Shown here piece by piece: positions 52,130-60,784 of a DNA stretch of 64,000 nt. The translations under genes were made by a program, and so were the position numbers. Origin of the DNA: Dyadobacter sp. 50-39 (GTDB lineage: Bacteria; Bacteroidota; Bacteroidia; Cytophagales; Spirosomataceae); NCBI GenBank assembly GCA_001898145.1, contig MKSR01000012.1:310001-374000 (forward strand), in the 5' to 3' direction. Each line of letters opens with the position of its first letter. Positions within the stretch are counted from its first letter, which is position 1. The notes below the pieces were generated by a model. It made no database searches, was not told the origin of the DNA, and saw only the letters and a list, made by a program, of their open reading frames with translations.

Positions 52130-53173
52130 CTACGCGATCACCATCCGTATCACATTTTTGATATTCAATTCGATGATCTCGGTCATCGATTCGCATTTGT
52201 AGTAGTGGTCGTCTGAATAATGCATGGCAAGGCTTTCGCGCAGTTGATGGATATTCTCGGCGGTCGATATTTTGTCTTTGATACACACATCCCGCAGGTC
52301 GCGAAGGCGGTAGCGTTCGGCTTTGGCCTGGTACATGATCGACGATTGTTCCTCCTGCTGGTATTGTACCACGGTTTTGTCGGTGAGGTGCTCCATAGCC
52401 AGCTGCACATAAGGCAGGTTTTCTTTGAAAAACTGGGGCATGTAAACTTTGAGATTACCCTCGTAAAACTGCTGGTCGAAGTCGATGGCGCGGAGACGGA
52501 ACTGGAAGTCGTCGAAATCCGGGGTAATCTGCATGACAAAGTTGTAGGAACGCATATCGCCGAGCAGCGTGATCTTGCAGCGCTCATTGAACTTGACAAA
52601 TTCCTTGGCGATCCTGATCGGGTTGTAGTCGGGATCGCTCATGCGGGTACGCGCAAACTCGTCGCCCGGGATGCCCGCGATATGCTCCTCGATCAGCGTC
52701 TCGCCGTCGACAAGGTAGTTTACCTGGTTGGGTGAAAATATCTCTTCGAGTTCCAGTCCGTAAATGCGGGAAGAATCGGCCTTTTTGACATAGAAATAGT
52801 CGTAAATATCGTTCAGCCGGTTCACGATTTTAATGCGGAACGGATTGGAGTTGCCGAATTTGCAGTAGTCGATCCGGTCGATATACTTGTGCTCGACAAT
52901 GCGCAGGTTACCATTGGCTTTCAGCATGGCGTACACCTTTTTTAAGCCGGAATGCAGCCGTTCCAGCTCATGCGCCGGGTACAGCGGGCTTTCCCAAAGC
53001 GTGTCCTTGCCGTTTTTATCGGACACCGGAAACGATTCGTAGAAATTCAGCAAATCGTGGTAAGCAACCGGCAGCCTGGCATCGCGCTGGTAAAAACGCA
53101 GGTATTTGCGCAATTCGGGGCTGACCGGATAAATCGGTTTTTTCCTTAATATTTTAACATCACCCATTTCCAT
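52130..53173 (-). CDS. Unknown protein with protein-kinase-like motifs
   Basis: A 347-residue cytoplasmic protein (ATG 53173, or 53167 two codons later) without a recognised family. Three stretches recall the kinase fold: TLIEEHIAGIPGDEF (hinge-like, residues 159-173), LLGDMRSYNFVM with D206 and N211 spaced like the catalytic loop D-x4-N, and RAIDFDQQF with D231 at the DFG position. The N-terminal 100 residues are helical and basic (LRKYLRFYQRDARLPVAYHD). An atypical small-molecule or protein kinase is possible; I cannot name a substrate. It is divergent from mobA. Confidence 0.7.
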   Translation of the reverse strand: MEMGDVKILRKKPIYPVSPELRKYLRFYQRDARLPVAYHDLLNFYESFPVSDKNGKDTLWESPLYPAHELERLHSGLKKVYAMLKANGNLRIVEHKYIDRIDYCKFGNSNPFRIKIVNRLNDIYDYFYVKKADSSRIYGLELEEIFSPNQVNYLVDGETLIEEHIAGIPGDEFARTRMSDPDYNPIRIAKEFVKFNERCKITLLGDMRSYNFVMQITPDFDDFQFRLRAIDFDQQFYEGNLKVYMPQFFKENLPYVQLAMEHLTDKTVVQYQQEEQSSIMYQAKAERYRLRDLRDVCIKDKISTAENIHQLRESLAMHYSDDHYYKCESMTEIIELNIKNVIRMVIA

Positions 53174-53222
53174 AAAAGGAAGTTACGCATATTTGACCGA
53201 TTAAAACCATTGACCTGCCATT

Positions 53223-53846
53223 ATGAGCTTATACGGACTGGTGATTTGCGGGGGTGAAAGCACGAGAATGGGGACCGACAAAAGCTTGCTGGTGTATTAC
53301 CAAAAACCGCAATACGAACACGTTGCCGACCTGCTTGCGCCCCTTTGCGAGCACGTGGTCGTTTGCTGTAATGCGGAGCAACACCGAACTTTCCGCACGA
53401 GTTACCCGAAACTGGCCGACCTGCCCCGATTCGCCGGTGCCGGCCCCATGACCGCCTTATTGACCGCATTCGCCGCCTTTCCGGGAAACGACTTCCTGGT
53501 GGCCGGCTGCGATTATCCGTACCTGACAACCGACGAACTGGCCAATTTTCTGCATTATACTAATAAGGATTTGCCGGCTTCGGCCTTTTATAACCAAAAT
53601 GCATTCTACGAGCCGCTGCTCGGGTGGTATTCGCGATCGGCGGGTGACGCATTATTGAACGCTTTTGAAAATGGCTCGCACTCGCTGCAGCGTTTTCTTC
53701 AAGGGAATAGTGCCGGAAAATACCAGCCCGTTTCGGCACAAACAATGCAAAGTGTGGACACCATCGACGACTACCGCGCTGTGAAGCATGCGCTTGAAGT
53801 AAACAAAGATTTTGAAAATGGAAACCAGCCCGATAACCAGTCATAA
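53223..53846 (+). CDS. mobA: Molybdenum cofactor guanylyltransferase-like protein
   Basis: A 207-residue nucleotidyltransferase: LVICGGESTRMGTDKSLL (GTP-binding), PRFAGAGPMTALLTAF, VAGCDYPYLTTDELANF. It would attach GMP to molybdopterin to form the dinucleotide cofactor needed by the FdhF-type enzyme two genes on. The C-terminal 30 residues overlap fdhD (ATG at 53818), giving tight coupling. The first residues SLYGLVICGG support the ATG at 53223. Confidence 0.92.
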   Translation: MSLYGLVICGGESTRMGTDKSLLVYYQKPQYEHVADLLAPLCEHVVVCCNAEQHRTFRTSYPKLADLPRFAGAGPMTALLTAFAAFPGNDFLVAGCDYPYLTTDELANFLHYTNKDLPASAFYNQNAFYEPLLGWYSRSAGDALLNAFENGSHSLQRFLQGNSAGKYQPVSAQTMQSVDTIDDYRAVKHALEVNKDFENGNQPDNQS

Positions 53847-54651
53847 AATCACGCGCATCGGCGATCAGGGAACGGAGGAGCTGGACGATCAGCTGGCCGT
53901 GGAAGAGCCGCTCGAAATACAAATTGCATTTCAGTCGGCAGGTCAGCAGCAGCGCAGAAGCATTTCGGTAACGATGCGTACCCCCGGCCATGATGAGGAA
54001 CTCGCCGCCGGGTTTCTCTTTACGGAGGGCATTATTCATTCTAAATCCCAGATTGAAAGTATCTCGCATTCGCCATTGGATGAAAACCGCGTGGTCGTAA
54101 CCTGCTCCGCCGGTTTCGAACCGCAACTGGGCTCCCTGGAACGCAACTTCTACACCACGTCGAGCTGCGGAGTTTGCGGCAAAGCAAGTATTGATGCAAT
54201 CAGGACAAGGTCCGTGTACACCGATCCACAGGAAGGCCTTGTTTTGAACAAAGATCTGTTGTACCGCCTCGTAGAGCAGATTGTCCGGCACCAGAATACT
54301 TTCGAAGTTACCGGAGGGCTGCATGCCTCGGCCCTTTTCGACGTTTCAGGGCAATTTCTGATGTTACGTGAGGACGTAGGAAGGCATAATGCATTAGACA
54401 AACTTATCGGGGCTTCACTGCTGGCAGACCAACTGCCCCTCGCCCATCGTATTCTCCTGCTCAGCGGCAGGGCAAGTTTCGAACTCATTCAAAAAGCCGC
54501 CATGGCCGGATTGGCCGTGGTAGCAGCCATAGGGGCGCCTTCAAGCCTGGCGGTGCAGCTGGCGGAAGAGAGCGGCATTACGCTCATAGGGTTTCTTAAG
54601 AAAGATAAATTCAACATTTACACCGGCCATCGCCGAATTATTTCACTATGA
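53818..54651 (+). CDS. fdhD: Formate dehydrogenase accessory sulfurtransferase
   Basis: About 277 residues from ATG 53818. FdhD passes sulfur from a cysteine desulfurase to the molybdenum cofactor of formate dehydrogenases. Motifs: DEELAAGFLFTEGII, the catalytic cysteine pair in TSSCGVCGKASID, LREDVGRHNALDKLIG, and LLSGRASFELIQKAAMAG. It overlaps mobA upstream and a small unknown gene downstream (ATGA), making a compact molybdoenzyme operon. Confidence 0.95.
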   Translation: METSPITSHKITRIGDQGTEELDDQLAVEEPLEIQIAFQSAGQQQRRSISVTMRTPGHDEELAAGFLFTEGIIHSKSQIESISHSPLDENRVVVTCSAGFEPQLGSLERNFYTTSSCGVCGKASIDAIRTRSVYTDPQEGLVLNKDLLYRLVEQIVRHQNTFEVTGGLHASALFDVSGQFLMLREDVGRHNALDKLIGASLLADQLPLAHRILLLSGRASFELIQKAAMAGLAVVAAIGAPSSLAVQLAEESGITLIGFLKKDKFNIYTGHRRIISL

Positions 54652-55010
54652 AAATCCGCATTTACGGAAATTCCGTACGTTTCAGGCTATCCAAATCGGA
54701 AGTGGGCAAGCTGGAAGAAGAAGGTTACCTCGAAGAAACGACCGATTTTGGAACTGCACAATTAAGCTATGCCTTGCAAAAATCGGGTGGTGATGAACTG
54801 AAAGCCCGGTTTGAGGATAACAAAATCACGCTGGATATTCCGGTGAAGCTCCTGACGGGCTGGGCCGCGAACAATACCGTCGGTTTTGAAGGAAATATGC
54901 CGCTCGGCAACGGCGGTTCGTTGTATATGTTGATTGAAAAAGATTTTAAATGCCTGGACAACGTCGCCGAAGACCAGTCCGACAATTACGATAATCCCAA
55001 AACCTGCTGA
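54648..55010 (+). CDS. Small conserved unknown between fdhD and the FdhF-like gene
   Basis: A 120-residue protein: IRIYGNSVRFRLSKSEVGKL, TAQLSYALQKSGGDELKARF, ITLDIPVKLLTGWAAN, LYMLIEKDFKCLDN. The alternating beta-strand pattern suggests a small barrel, and the end is Asp/Asn-rich with a final Cys. I recall similar small genes beside fdhD and YdeP-type genes in Bacteroidota but cannot assign a function. It overlaps fdhD by ATGA and precedes the oxidoreductase by 3 nt, so a role in that enzyme's maturation is a fair guess. Confidence 0.72.
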   Translation: MKIRIYGNSVRFRLSKSEVGKLEEEGYLEETTDFGTAQLSYALQKSGGDELKARFEDNKITLDIPVKLLTGWAANNTVGFEGNMPLGNGGSLYMLIEKDFKCLDNVAEDQSDNYDNPKTC

Positions 55011-55013
55011 GCC

Positions 55014-57329
55014 ATGGCCGAAAACCCGCTTCCCGTACCCGGCGCTGAAAACCCGGAAAAACTAACCGGTTTGAAACAAGGCCCTGTCCAGAAAGTGGCC
55101 GCGGGCATTCCAGCCGTCATGTCGGCATTGGAAAAGACCGTCAGCGAGGCAGGTTTGCAGCGCGGGATGAAGGCATTGTTCAACCTCAACCAGAAAGGCG
55201 GCTTCGACTGCCCCAGCTGTGCCTGGCCAGACCCGGACGACGAGCGGTCGGGGATCGCCGAATACTGCGAGAATGGGGCCCGCGCAGTAGCCGAGGAAGC
55301 CACCGCCAAAAAACTCACCGCCGAATTCTTTTCGCAGCATTCCGTACAGGAATTGGGCCAACTTTCCGACTACGAGATCGGCGGCAAGGGGCGCATTGCA
55401 GAACCGATGTTCCTGCCCGCAGGCGGCACGCATTACCAGCCCGTTACCTGGGAAGCCGCATTTGATAAAATAGGTAATGAGCTCAACCAGCTCGCGTCGC
55501 CCGACGAGGCCGTATTTTACACTTCCGGCCGCACGAGCAACGAAGCAGCATTCCTTTACCAGCTTTTTGTGCGGGAATTCGGCACGAATAATCTGCCCGA
55601 TTGCAGCAACATGTGCCATGAAAGCAGCGGCACGGCATTGGGCGAATCTCTCGGCATCGGCAAAGGTTCGGTTACATTGAATGACTTTTACCAGGCCGAA
55701 GTGATCATGATCCTCGGCCAGAACCCGGGTACCAACCACCCTCGCATGCTCACGGCATTACGGAAGGCAAAGGCCAACGGTGCTACCATTATTTCTATCA
55801 ATCCACTACCGGAAACCGGTCTGATGGGCTTCAATAACCCGCAAACCGTTGCGGGCGTGCTCGGCATTAACCCTGGGCTGACCGATATTTTCCTGCAAGT
55901 GAAGATCAACGGCGACATGGCATTGCTTAAAGCCATCGAGCTCCTTCTGCTGGAAGAAGAACAGAAGCGCCCAGGCAGCGTTTTTGACCAACACTTTATC
56001 AGCCAGAACACGCAAGGCTACACCGATTTCATTCAGGATCTGAAACAATTCGACCCCGCGCAACTCGCCGCTCAGGCAGGCGTACCTTTCGCGCAGGTGA
56101 AGGACGTGGCGCGCGTGCTTGCGGGCAAAAACAAGATCATTGCCTGCTGGGCTATGGGGCTTACCCAGCATAAAAATGCCGTCGATACGATCAAGGAAAT
56201 CGTGAATTTGCTTCTGCTCAAAGGCAGTATCGGCAAACCCGGCGCAGGAACTTGTCCGGTACGCGGGCATAGCAACGTGCAGGGCGACCGTACCGTGGGT
56301 ATTTTCGAACGGCCCACGGCCAAACTCCTGGACTCCATCGAAAAAAATTTCCATTTCGCGCCCCCGCGGGAACACGGGTATGATGTAGTCGAATGCATTA
56401 AAGCAATGCATGCCGGCAAAGCGAAGGTATTTTTTGCCATGGGCGGCAATTTCCTTTCCGCCACGCCGGATACGCGTTTCACGGCCGGGGCATTGCAGAA
56501 GTGCCGGCTCACCGTCCATGTCTCTACCAAGCTGAACCGCAGCCACCTCGTGCACGGCCAGGAAGCATTGATATTGCCCTGCCTCGGCCGGAGCGACAAG
56601 GACATGCGGAACGGAGAAAACCGCTTTGTGTCCTGCGAAAACTCCATGAGTGTGGTACAACTATCCCGCGGGGTGCTGGAACCTGTTTCAAGTCACCTGC
56701 TGAGCGAGCCGGAAATCGTGTGCCGGCTAGCCAAGGCCACATTGGGCACGCGAAGCAAAGTAAGCTGGGACAAATACATAGAGGATTACGACCTGATCCG
56801 CACCGATATCGAGCGTACAATCCCCGGTTTTGCAGATTATAACGAGCGGGTGCGACAACCCGGAGGTTTCTATTTACCAAACTGTAACCGGGCAGGGACA
56901 TTCGACACGCCGAGCCAGAAAGCACATTTCCACATCGCAGCGCCTCAAATGCAGCATTTGAACGAAGGCGAGCTGATGATGATGACTATTCGCAGCCACG
57001 ACCAGTTCAATACCACCGTGTATGGCCTCAACGACCGCTACCGGGGCATTCACAACGAGCGGCGCGTGATCCTGATGAATGCGAAGGACATGCAGGAGAG
57101 AAACTTAAAAAACGGCGACCTCGTCGATTTACACAACCGATATGACGGCGTGGAGCGGGTGGCGCACAAGTTTGTAGTCGTCGAATATCCTATTCCCGAG
57201 CAATGTACCGCGACCTATTTCCCTGAAACCAATGTGCTGGTTCCCATTACGAGCGTAGCGGAGAAGAGCAACACGCCTACCTCCAAAATGGTGATCCTTA
57301 CGCTGACTCCGCACCAGGGTTTGGAATAA
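55014..57329 (+). CDS. FdhF/YdeP-family molybdopterin oxidoreductase
   Basis: A 771-residue molybdopterin enzyme. The YdeP branch is marked by GGFDCPSCAWPDPDDERSG near residue 65, in place of the four-cysteine iron-sulfur motif of true FdhF. Molybdopterin-binding segments include MCHESSGTALGESLG, MILGQNPGTNHPRM, PGAGTCPVRGHSNVQGDRTV and the C-terminal IRSHDQFNTTVYGLNDRYRG. YdeP is tied to acid resistance in E. coli; the substrate is not known and formate is only assumed. It ends a mobA-fdhD-small gene operon. Confidence 0.92.
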   Translation: MAENPLPVPGAENPEKLTGLKQGPVQKVAAGIPAVMSALEKTVSEAGLQRGMKALFNLNQKGGFDCPSCAWPDPDDERSGIAEYCENGARAVAEEATAKKLTAEFFSQHSVQELGQLSDYEIGGKGRIAEPMFLPAGGTHYQPVTWEAAFDKIGNELNQLASPDEAVFYTSGRTSNEAAFLYQLFVREFGTNNLPDCSNMCHESSGTALGESLGIGKGSVTLNDFYQAEVIMILGQNPGTNHPRMLTALRKAKANGATIISINPLPETGLMGFNNPQTVAGVLGINPGLTDIFLQVKINGDMALLKAIELLLLEEEQKRPGSVFDQHFISQNTQGYTDFIQDLKQFDPAQLAAQAGVPFAQVKDVARVLAGKNKIIACWAMGLTQHKNAVDTIKEIVNLLLLKGSIGKPGAGTCPVRGHSNVQGDRTVGIFERPTAKLLDSIEKNFHFAPPREHGYDVVECIKAMHAGKAKVFFAMGGNFLSATPDTRFTAGALQKCRLTVHVSTKLNRSHLVHGQEALILPCLGRSDKDMRNGENRFVSCENSMSVVQLSRGVLEPVSSHLLSEPEIVCRLAKATLGTRSKVSWDKYIEDYDLIRTDIERTIPGFADYNERVRQPGGFYLPNCNRAGTFDTPSQKAHFHIAAPQMQHLNEGELMMMTIRSHDQFNTTVYGLNDRYRGIHNERRVILMNAKDMQERNLKNGDLVDLHNRYDGVERVAHKFVVVEYPIPEQCTATYFPETNVLVPITSVAEKSNTPTSKMVILTLTPHQGLE

Positions 57330-57445
57330 CTTAATATTGTGCTAACAATCACCGGCCGGACTTGCTGTAATTTCGCCGCTGTTTTGCCCGATGGGGGTAA
57401 GACAAGCCGAAAAATGTCTTTTAAATGAAGTTTAATTTGAATACA

Positions 57446-58216
57446 ATGAAAAAAGGATTTTTAATGCTTGCTATCGGGCTGATGAGCCTGGTGTCGATGG
57501 ATGGTATGTCTCAAAAGAAAAACAAAGTGATCGCGCACCGTGGTGCCTGGAAAAACACAGGTGCCACCGAAAACTCGATCGGTGCGCTGGAACACGCGAT
57601 CAAGCTCGGGTGCTACGGCAGCGAATTCGATGTGCATATGTCTGCGGATTCCGTTTTGTACGTACTGCACGACCATTCCATCCAGGGTACGAATATCGAA
57701 ACGACTAATTCGGCTGAACTTTCGAAGATTAAACTGGCCAACGGCGAATCGCTGCCTACTTTGGAAGCTTACCTGAAGGCTGGTTCGAAACAAAAGAAAA
57801 CCCGTTTGATCCTGGAAATCAAAACCTCAAAGATCAGCAAGGAGCGCTCGCTCGCACTGGCAACCAAATGCGTGGAATTGGTGAAGAAAATGAAGGTGGA
57901 AAAAATCACCGACTACATTGCATTCAGCTGGGATGTTTGCTTGAAAGTGAAAGAGCTCGCGCCGAAGGCGCACGTCGAATACCTGAACGGCGACAAAACG
58001 CCTGACGAAATCCAGGCCGCAGGCCTCGACGGTATCGACTACCATCTTAGCGTTTTGAAGAGAAAAGAGGATTACATTCCGGCCATGCGCCAGAAAAAAC
58101 TGACTACCAACGTGTGGACAGTGAATGATGAAGCGGATTTGAAATACTTCCTGGAAAAAGACGTGGATTACATTACTACCAACGAGCCCGAGCTGCTGCT
58201 AAGCCTTTCGAAGTAA
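57446..58216 (+). CDS. Secreted glycerophosphodiester phosphodiesterase
   Basis: About 256 residues from ATG 57446 (a second ATG at 57425 adds seven); this start gives a cleaner signal peptide, KKGFLMLAIGLMSLVSM. The GDPD core is present: VIAHRGAWKNTGATENSIGA (catalytic His and Glu), EFDVHMSADSVLYVLHDHSI (metal ligands and second His), LILEIKTSK, and VWTVNDEADLKYFLEKDVDY at the C-terminus. It would release glycerol-3-phosphate from phospholipid head groups in the periplasm. A very long palindrome follows. Confidence 0.92.
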   Translation: MKKGFLMLAIGLMSLVSMDGMSQKKNKVIAHRGAWKNTGATENSIGALEHAIKLGCYGSEFDVHMSADSVLYVLHDHSIQGTNIETTNSAELSKIKLANGESLPTLEAYLKAGSKQKKTRLILEIKTSKISKERSLALATKCVELVKKMKVEKITDYIAFSWDVCLKVKELAPKAHVEYLNGDKTPDEIQAAGLDGIDYHLSVLKRKEDYIPAMRQKKLTTNVWTVNDEADLKYFLEKDVDYITTNEPELLLSLSK

Positions 58217-58240
58217 ACAAAGAGAGTTACACTTTTTCGT

Positions 58241-58333
58241 TGTCAGCCTGAGCGAACCGGGCCGCCGGGCGGTCGAAGGCCGTTACAGTAACGGCCTTCG
58301 ACCGCCCGGCGGCCCGGTTTGCTCAGGCTGACA
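58241..58333. repeat. REP-like palindrome, copy C (45-nt arms)
   Basis: The left arm 58241-58285 and right arm 58289-58333 are complementary over 45 nt with a single mismatch and a 3-nt loop (CAG). From outside in: TGTCAGCCTGAGC, then AACCGGGCCGCC, GGGCGGTCGAAG and GCCGTTA. It lies between convergent GDPD and metX and may stop transcription both ways. It shares its blocks with copies at 4064 and 17901. Confidence 0.95.
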
Positions 58334-58364
58334 GTTTAGTATCAATTCATATTACCTGAATGCA

Positions 58365-59417
58365 TCAGCGAATGCGCGCCATCTGTAACTGGCCGTTCGT
58401 TTCCTGCCACGCGCGGATCACCTGCGAAAGTTGCTTGTATTCAATCAAAAATCCGTCGTGACCGTACAAGGAATCGATCTCCTGGAATGCTGCATCCGGA
58501 ATGTGGCGAGCCAGAAACTGCTGCTCCGAAAGAGGGAAAAGCAGGTCGGACTTAATCCCAAGCACCAGCGTTTTCGCCTTCACGAGCCCGAGCGCATGTA
58601 CGATACCCCCGCGGTTGCGGCCCACATTGTGCGAGTCCATGATCTTCGACAGCGCCCAGTAGGAGAATGCATTGAAACGCTTCACAAACTTGTCGCCCTG
58701 GTATTGCTGGTACGACGATGCACGAAAATCGTCGATCTGGTCGGGATTGTCGCGCGCCTGGGTAAAGTTGTATGTATCGTAATTCCGGTAAGAGAGCAAT
58801 GCGATCGACCGCGCGGCGCGCATGCCCATGGCTCCGGCTTCGTCGGTTTCTTCCTTGTAAGTAGGGTCCGCCTCGATCGCCATCCGCTGCGATTCATTGA
58901 ATGCGATGCCCCAGGGCGAATGCAATGCATTGGAAGCGATGAGAATCAGCTCTTCAAACAAGTCGGGCTTTTCCACGGCCCATTCGAGCGCCTGCTGGCC
59001 GCCGAGTGATCCGCCAATGCAGATCTTGATTTTACTGATCGCCAGCTCCTGCCGCAAGAGGTCCAGCGTACCCACCACATCACGTACAGTCAGCGTTGGA
59101 AAGGTATGGTAGTAGGGCTTATTGGTACGCGGGTTCACGGAAAGCGGCCCGGTAGACCCATAGGCCGAGCCCAGCACATTGACGCAAATAATAAAATGCT
59201 GCGAAGGGTTGAAATATTTGTCATCGCCTACCAGGCCATCCCACCACTCATGGGCGCTGGAGCTGCCCGTAAGCGCGTGACAAATCCATACAATATTGGT
59301 GTCATGGGCATTCCTTTCTCCGTAGGTAGTGTATGCGAGTTCAAATCCTGGCAATTCGCCACCCATTTCGAGCGCGTAAGGATAGGGGTATTTAAATGTC
59401 TTCTGTTCCGCTTGCAT
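58365..59417 (-). CDS. metX: Homoserine O-acetyltransferase
   Basis: About 350 residues from ATG 59417 (an in-frame GTG at 59426 adds three). An alpha/beta-hydrolase that acetylates homoserine, first step of methionine synthesis. Motifs: FINVLGSAYGSTGP-type segment (CVNVLGSAYGSTGPLSVN), nucleophile in CIGGSLGGQQALEWA, acid in KSDLLFPLSEQ and histidine in YGHDGFLIE. Expression is governed by the SAM-I riboswitch upstream. The product feeds the transsulfuration enzyme at the start of the window. Confidence 0.95.
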   Translation of the reverse strand: MQAEQKTFKYPYPYALEMGGELPGFELAYTTYGERNAHDTNIVWICHALTGSSSAHEWWDGLVGDDKYFNPSQHFIICVNVLGSAYGSTGPLSVNPRTNKPYYHTFPTLTVRDVVGTLDLLRQELAISKIKICIGGSLGGQQALEWAVEKPDLFEELILIASNALHSPWGIAFNESQRMAIEADPTYKEETDEAGAMGMRAARSIALLSYRNYDTYNFTQARDNPDQIDDFRASSYQQYQGDKFVKRFNAFSYWALSKIMDSHNVGRNRGGIVHALGLVKAKTLVLGIKSDLLFPLSEQQFLARHIPDAAFQEIDSLYGHDGFLIEYKQLSQVIRAWQETNGQLQMARIR

Positions 59418-59460
59418 AAGAGCCACAGCACGTGGTTAAATTCAACACATGTTAAAATGG

Positions 59461-59487
59461 ACAGCCGAAATACAAACTTTCGGTTGT
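59461..59487 (-). promoter_or_regulatory. Expression-platform hairpin of the metX riboswitch
   Basis: On the minus strand ACAACCGAAA pairs with TTTCGGCTGT around GTTTGTA, one G-T pair, 44 nt before the metX ATG. The T-rich stretch that follows is short (ATTTTAA), so it may act as a weak terminator or a translation switch. An AGCC/GGCT hairpin lies between it and the aptamer. Confidence 0.5.
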
Positions 59488-59571
59488 AGCTGCGAGACTA
59501 AAGCCAATCGGCTTACGGAAATTTCTAACTGTAAGAGCACACGAATTGATTTTATATCTCCTAATAAACTT

Positions 59572-59656
59572 AGGTGGGAATTAGCACCTTTCTCCGTCGC
59601 GGTAGCAGGTTGCCAGAGGTTCATAGAGCCCATTCTCTCGCCTCTTCTTTATAAAT
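59572..59656 (-). ncRNA. SAM-I riboswitch upstream of metX
   Basis: On the minus strand: AAAGAAGAGGCGAGAGAATG, GGGCTCTATGAACCTC, TGGCAACCTGC, then AAGGTGCTAATTCCCACC. These are the conserved SAM-I (S-box) blocks, including the GAACC/GGCAACC core and the GGTGCTAAxTCC closing block, in the right order and spacing. SAM binding is expected to lower metX expression. It lies 155-240 nt before the start codon, right behind its promoter. Confidence 0.92.
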
Positions 59657-59692
59657 CAACCGCCGTTCAAGGGAAGCAATTGATTGATGGTG

Positions 59693-59724
59693 CAATATTA
59701 AGCCCGGATGCCTGAAAATACAAA
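59693..59724 (-). promoter_or_regulatory. Promoter of the metX riboswitch transcript
   Basis: On the minus strand TTTG (59724-59721), 20 nt, TAATATTG (59700-59693), one mismatch to the Bacteroidota consensus. Transcription would start near 59686, 30 nt ahead of the aptamer. Confidence 0.65.
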
Positions 59725-59774
59725 CAAATGCAAAAATTCTGTGGCTCCAACCGTCCTCTCGCAGCGCCGCGGCG

Positions 59775-59782
59775 TATCTTTG
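59775..59782 (+). promoter_or_regulatory. Bacteroidota -7 element TATCTTTG ahead of the M28 peptidase
   Basis: An exact TAnnTTTG box 23 nt before the ATG at 59805; no good -33 TTG. Confidence 0.55.
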
Positions 59783-59804
59783 CCTCTTAACTATTTTTAA
59801 TGTA

Positions 59805-60746
59805 ATGAGAATCTTTTTTCACAGTCTGCTGCTCGTTTTGGGCGCTGTGCAGTCATTTGGACAGTCTGTAACCCCCTCGCCGGAAAACATCCGCAAACAC
59901 ATTTCCTTCCTCGCTTCCGACAAAATGAAAGGCCGCGGCACAGGTAGCAAAGAGAATGAGAAAGCGGCGAAGTATGTGGCGAAACAATTCAAAAAGTACC
60001 ATCTTTTACCCAAAGGAACCCAGGGATATTACCAGCCTTTCACGGCAAAGATCCGGCGCATAGTGGTCCCCGATAGTGTTCGGCAGGCGCGGAATGTAAT
60101 AGGTTTCCTCGACAACGGAGCGCTATATACCATCGTCATAGGCGCTCATTTTGACCATCTTGGACTGGGCCGCCAGGGAAGTTCCAAAGCCGAAAAGCCC
60201 GAGGGACAGATCCACAATGGCGCCGATGACAACGCATCCGGCGTGGCCGGGTTGCTCGAACTGGCGCGGTATTTTTCGCAAAATGACCAAAAGGAGCCTT
60301 ACAACTTCCTTTTTATCGCATTCGGAGCGGAAGAACTGGGGCTGGTCGGTTCTCGTTATTTTGTTAACAACCCGACTTTGCCTCTGGCCGATATCAATTT
60401 TATGTCGAACATGGACATGATCGGCCGCTACGATCCCAGCCGCGGCGTAGGCATCGGCGGGTATGGTACCAGTGCCGAGTGGCCGGCGATTTTTAAGGAT
60501 GTGAAAAGCGATACGAAGTTCTTTACCGATAACGCGGGAAGTGGCGGCTCGGACCATGGCTCGTTTTATGCCAAACAAATACCCGTGCTGTTTTTCCATA
60601 CCGGCGGCCATGACGATTACCATAAGCCGACCGACGATGCGGAGAAGATCAATGCCTACGCGGAAGCAGGTATCCTGAACATTCAGATCAGGCTCATCGA
60701 AAATGCAATGCTATTACCAAAACTTAAATTTACAGAGGTCAAATAA
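59805..60746 (+). CDS. Secreted M28-family aminopeptidase
   Basis: A 313-residue zinc peptidase with signal peptide (FFHSLLLVLGAVQSFG). Two-zinc site: first histidine in VIGAHFDHLGLG, bridging Asp in GADDNASGVAGLLELARYF, catalytic Glu in IAFGAEELGLVGSRYF, Asp in MSNMDMIGRYD and last His in HTGGHDDYHKPTDDAEKI. It likely trims peptides at their N-terminus in the periplasm or outside. The trehalase gene follows 38 nt later on the same strand. Confidence 0.93.
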   Translation: MRIFFHSLLLVLGAVQSFGQSVTPSPENIRKHISFLASDKMKGRGTGSKENEKAAKYVAKQFKKYHLLPKGTQGYYQPFTAKIRRIVVPDSVRQARNVIGFLDNGALYTIVIGAHFDHLGLGRQGSSKAEKPEGQIHNGADDNASGVAGLLELARYFSQNDQKEPYNFLFIAFGAEELGLVGSRYFVNNPTLPLADINFMSNMDMIGRYDPSRGVGIGGYGTSAEWPAIFKDVKSDTKFFTDNAGSGGSDHGSFYAKQIPVLFFHTGGHDDYHKPTDDAEKINAYAEAGILNIQIRLIENAMLLPKLKFTEVK

Positions 60747-60784
60747 GTTTTAATTTAGTGGAAACCCTTTAAAATCAGTTTGTT

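Noticed and set aside
58241-58333. An insertion-sequence end or MITE
   Set aside because: There is no target-site duplication or transposase gene, and the element is all palindrome; a REP-like repeat fits better.
59449-59715. Small plus-strand protein upstream of the M28 peptidase
   Set aside because: The whole frame lies over the minus-strand promoter, SAM-I aptamer and platform hairpin of metX.
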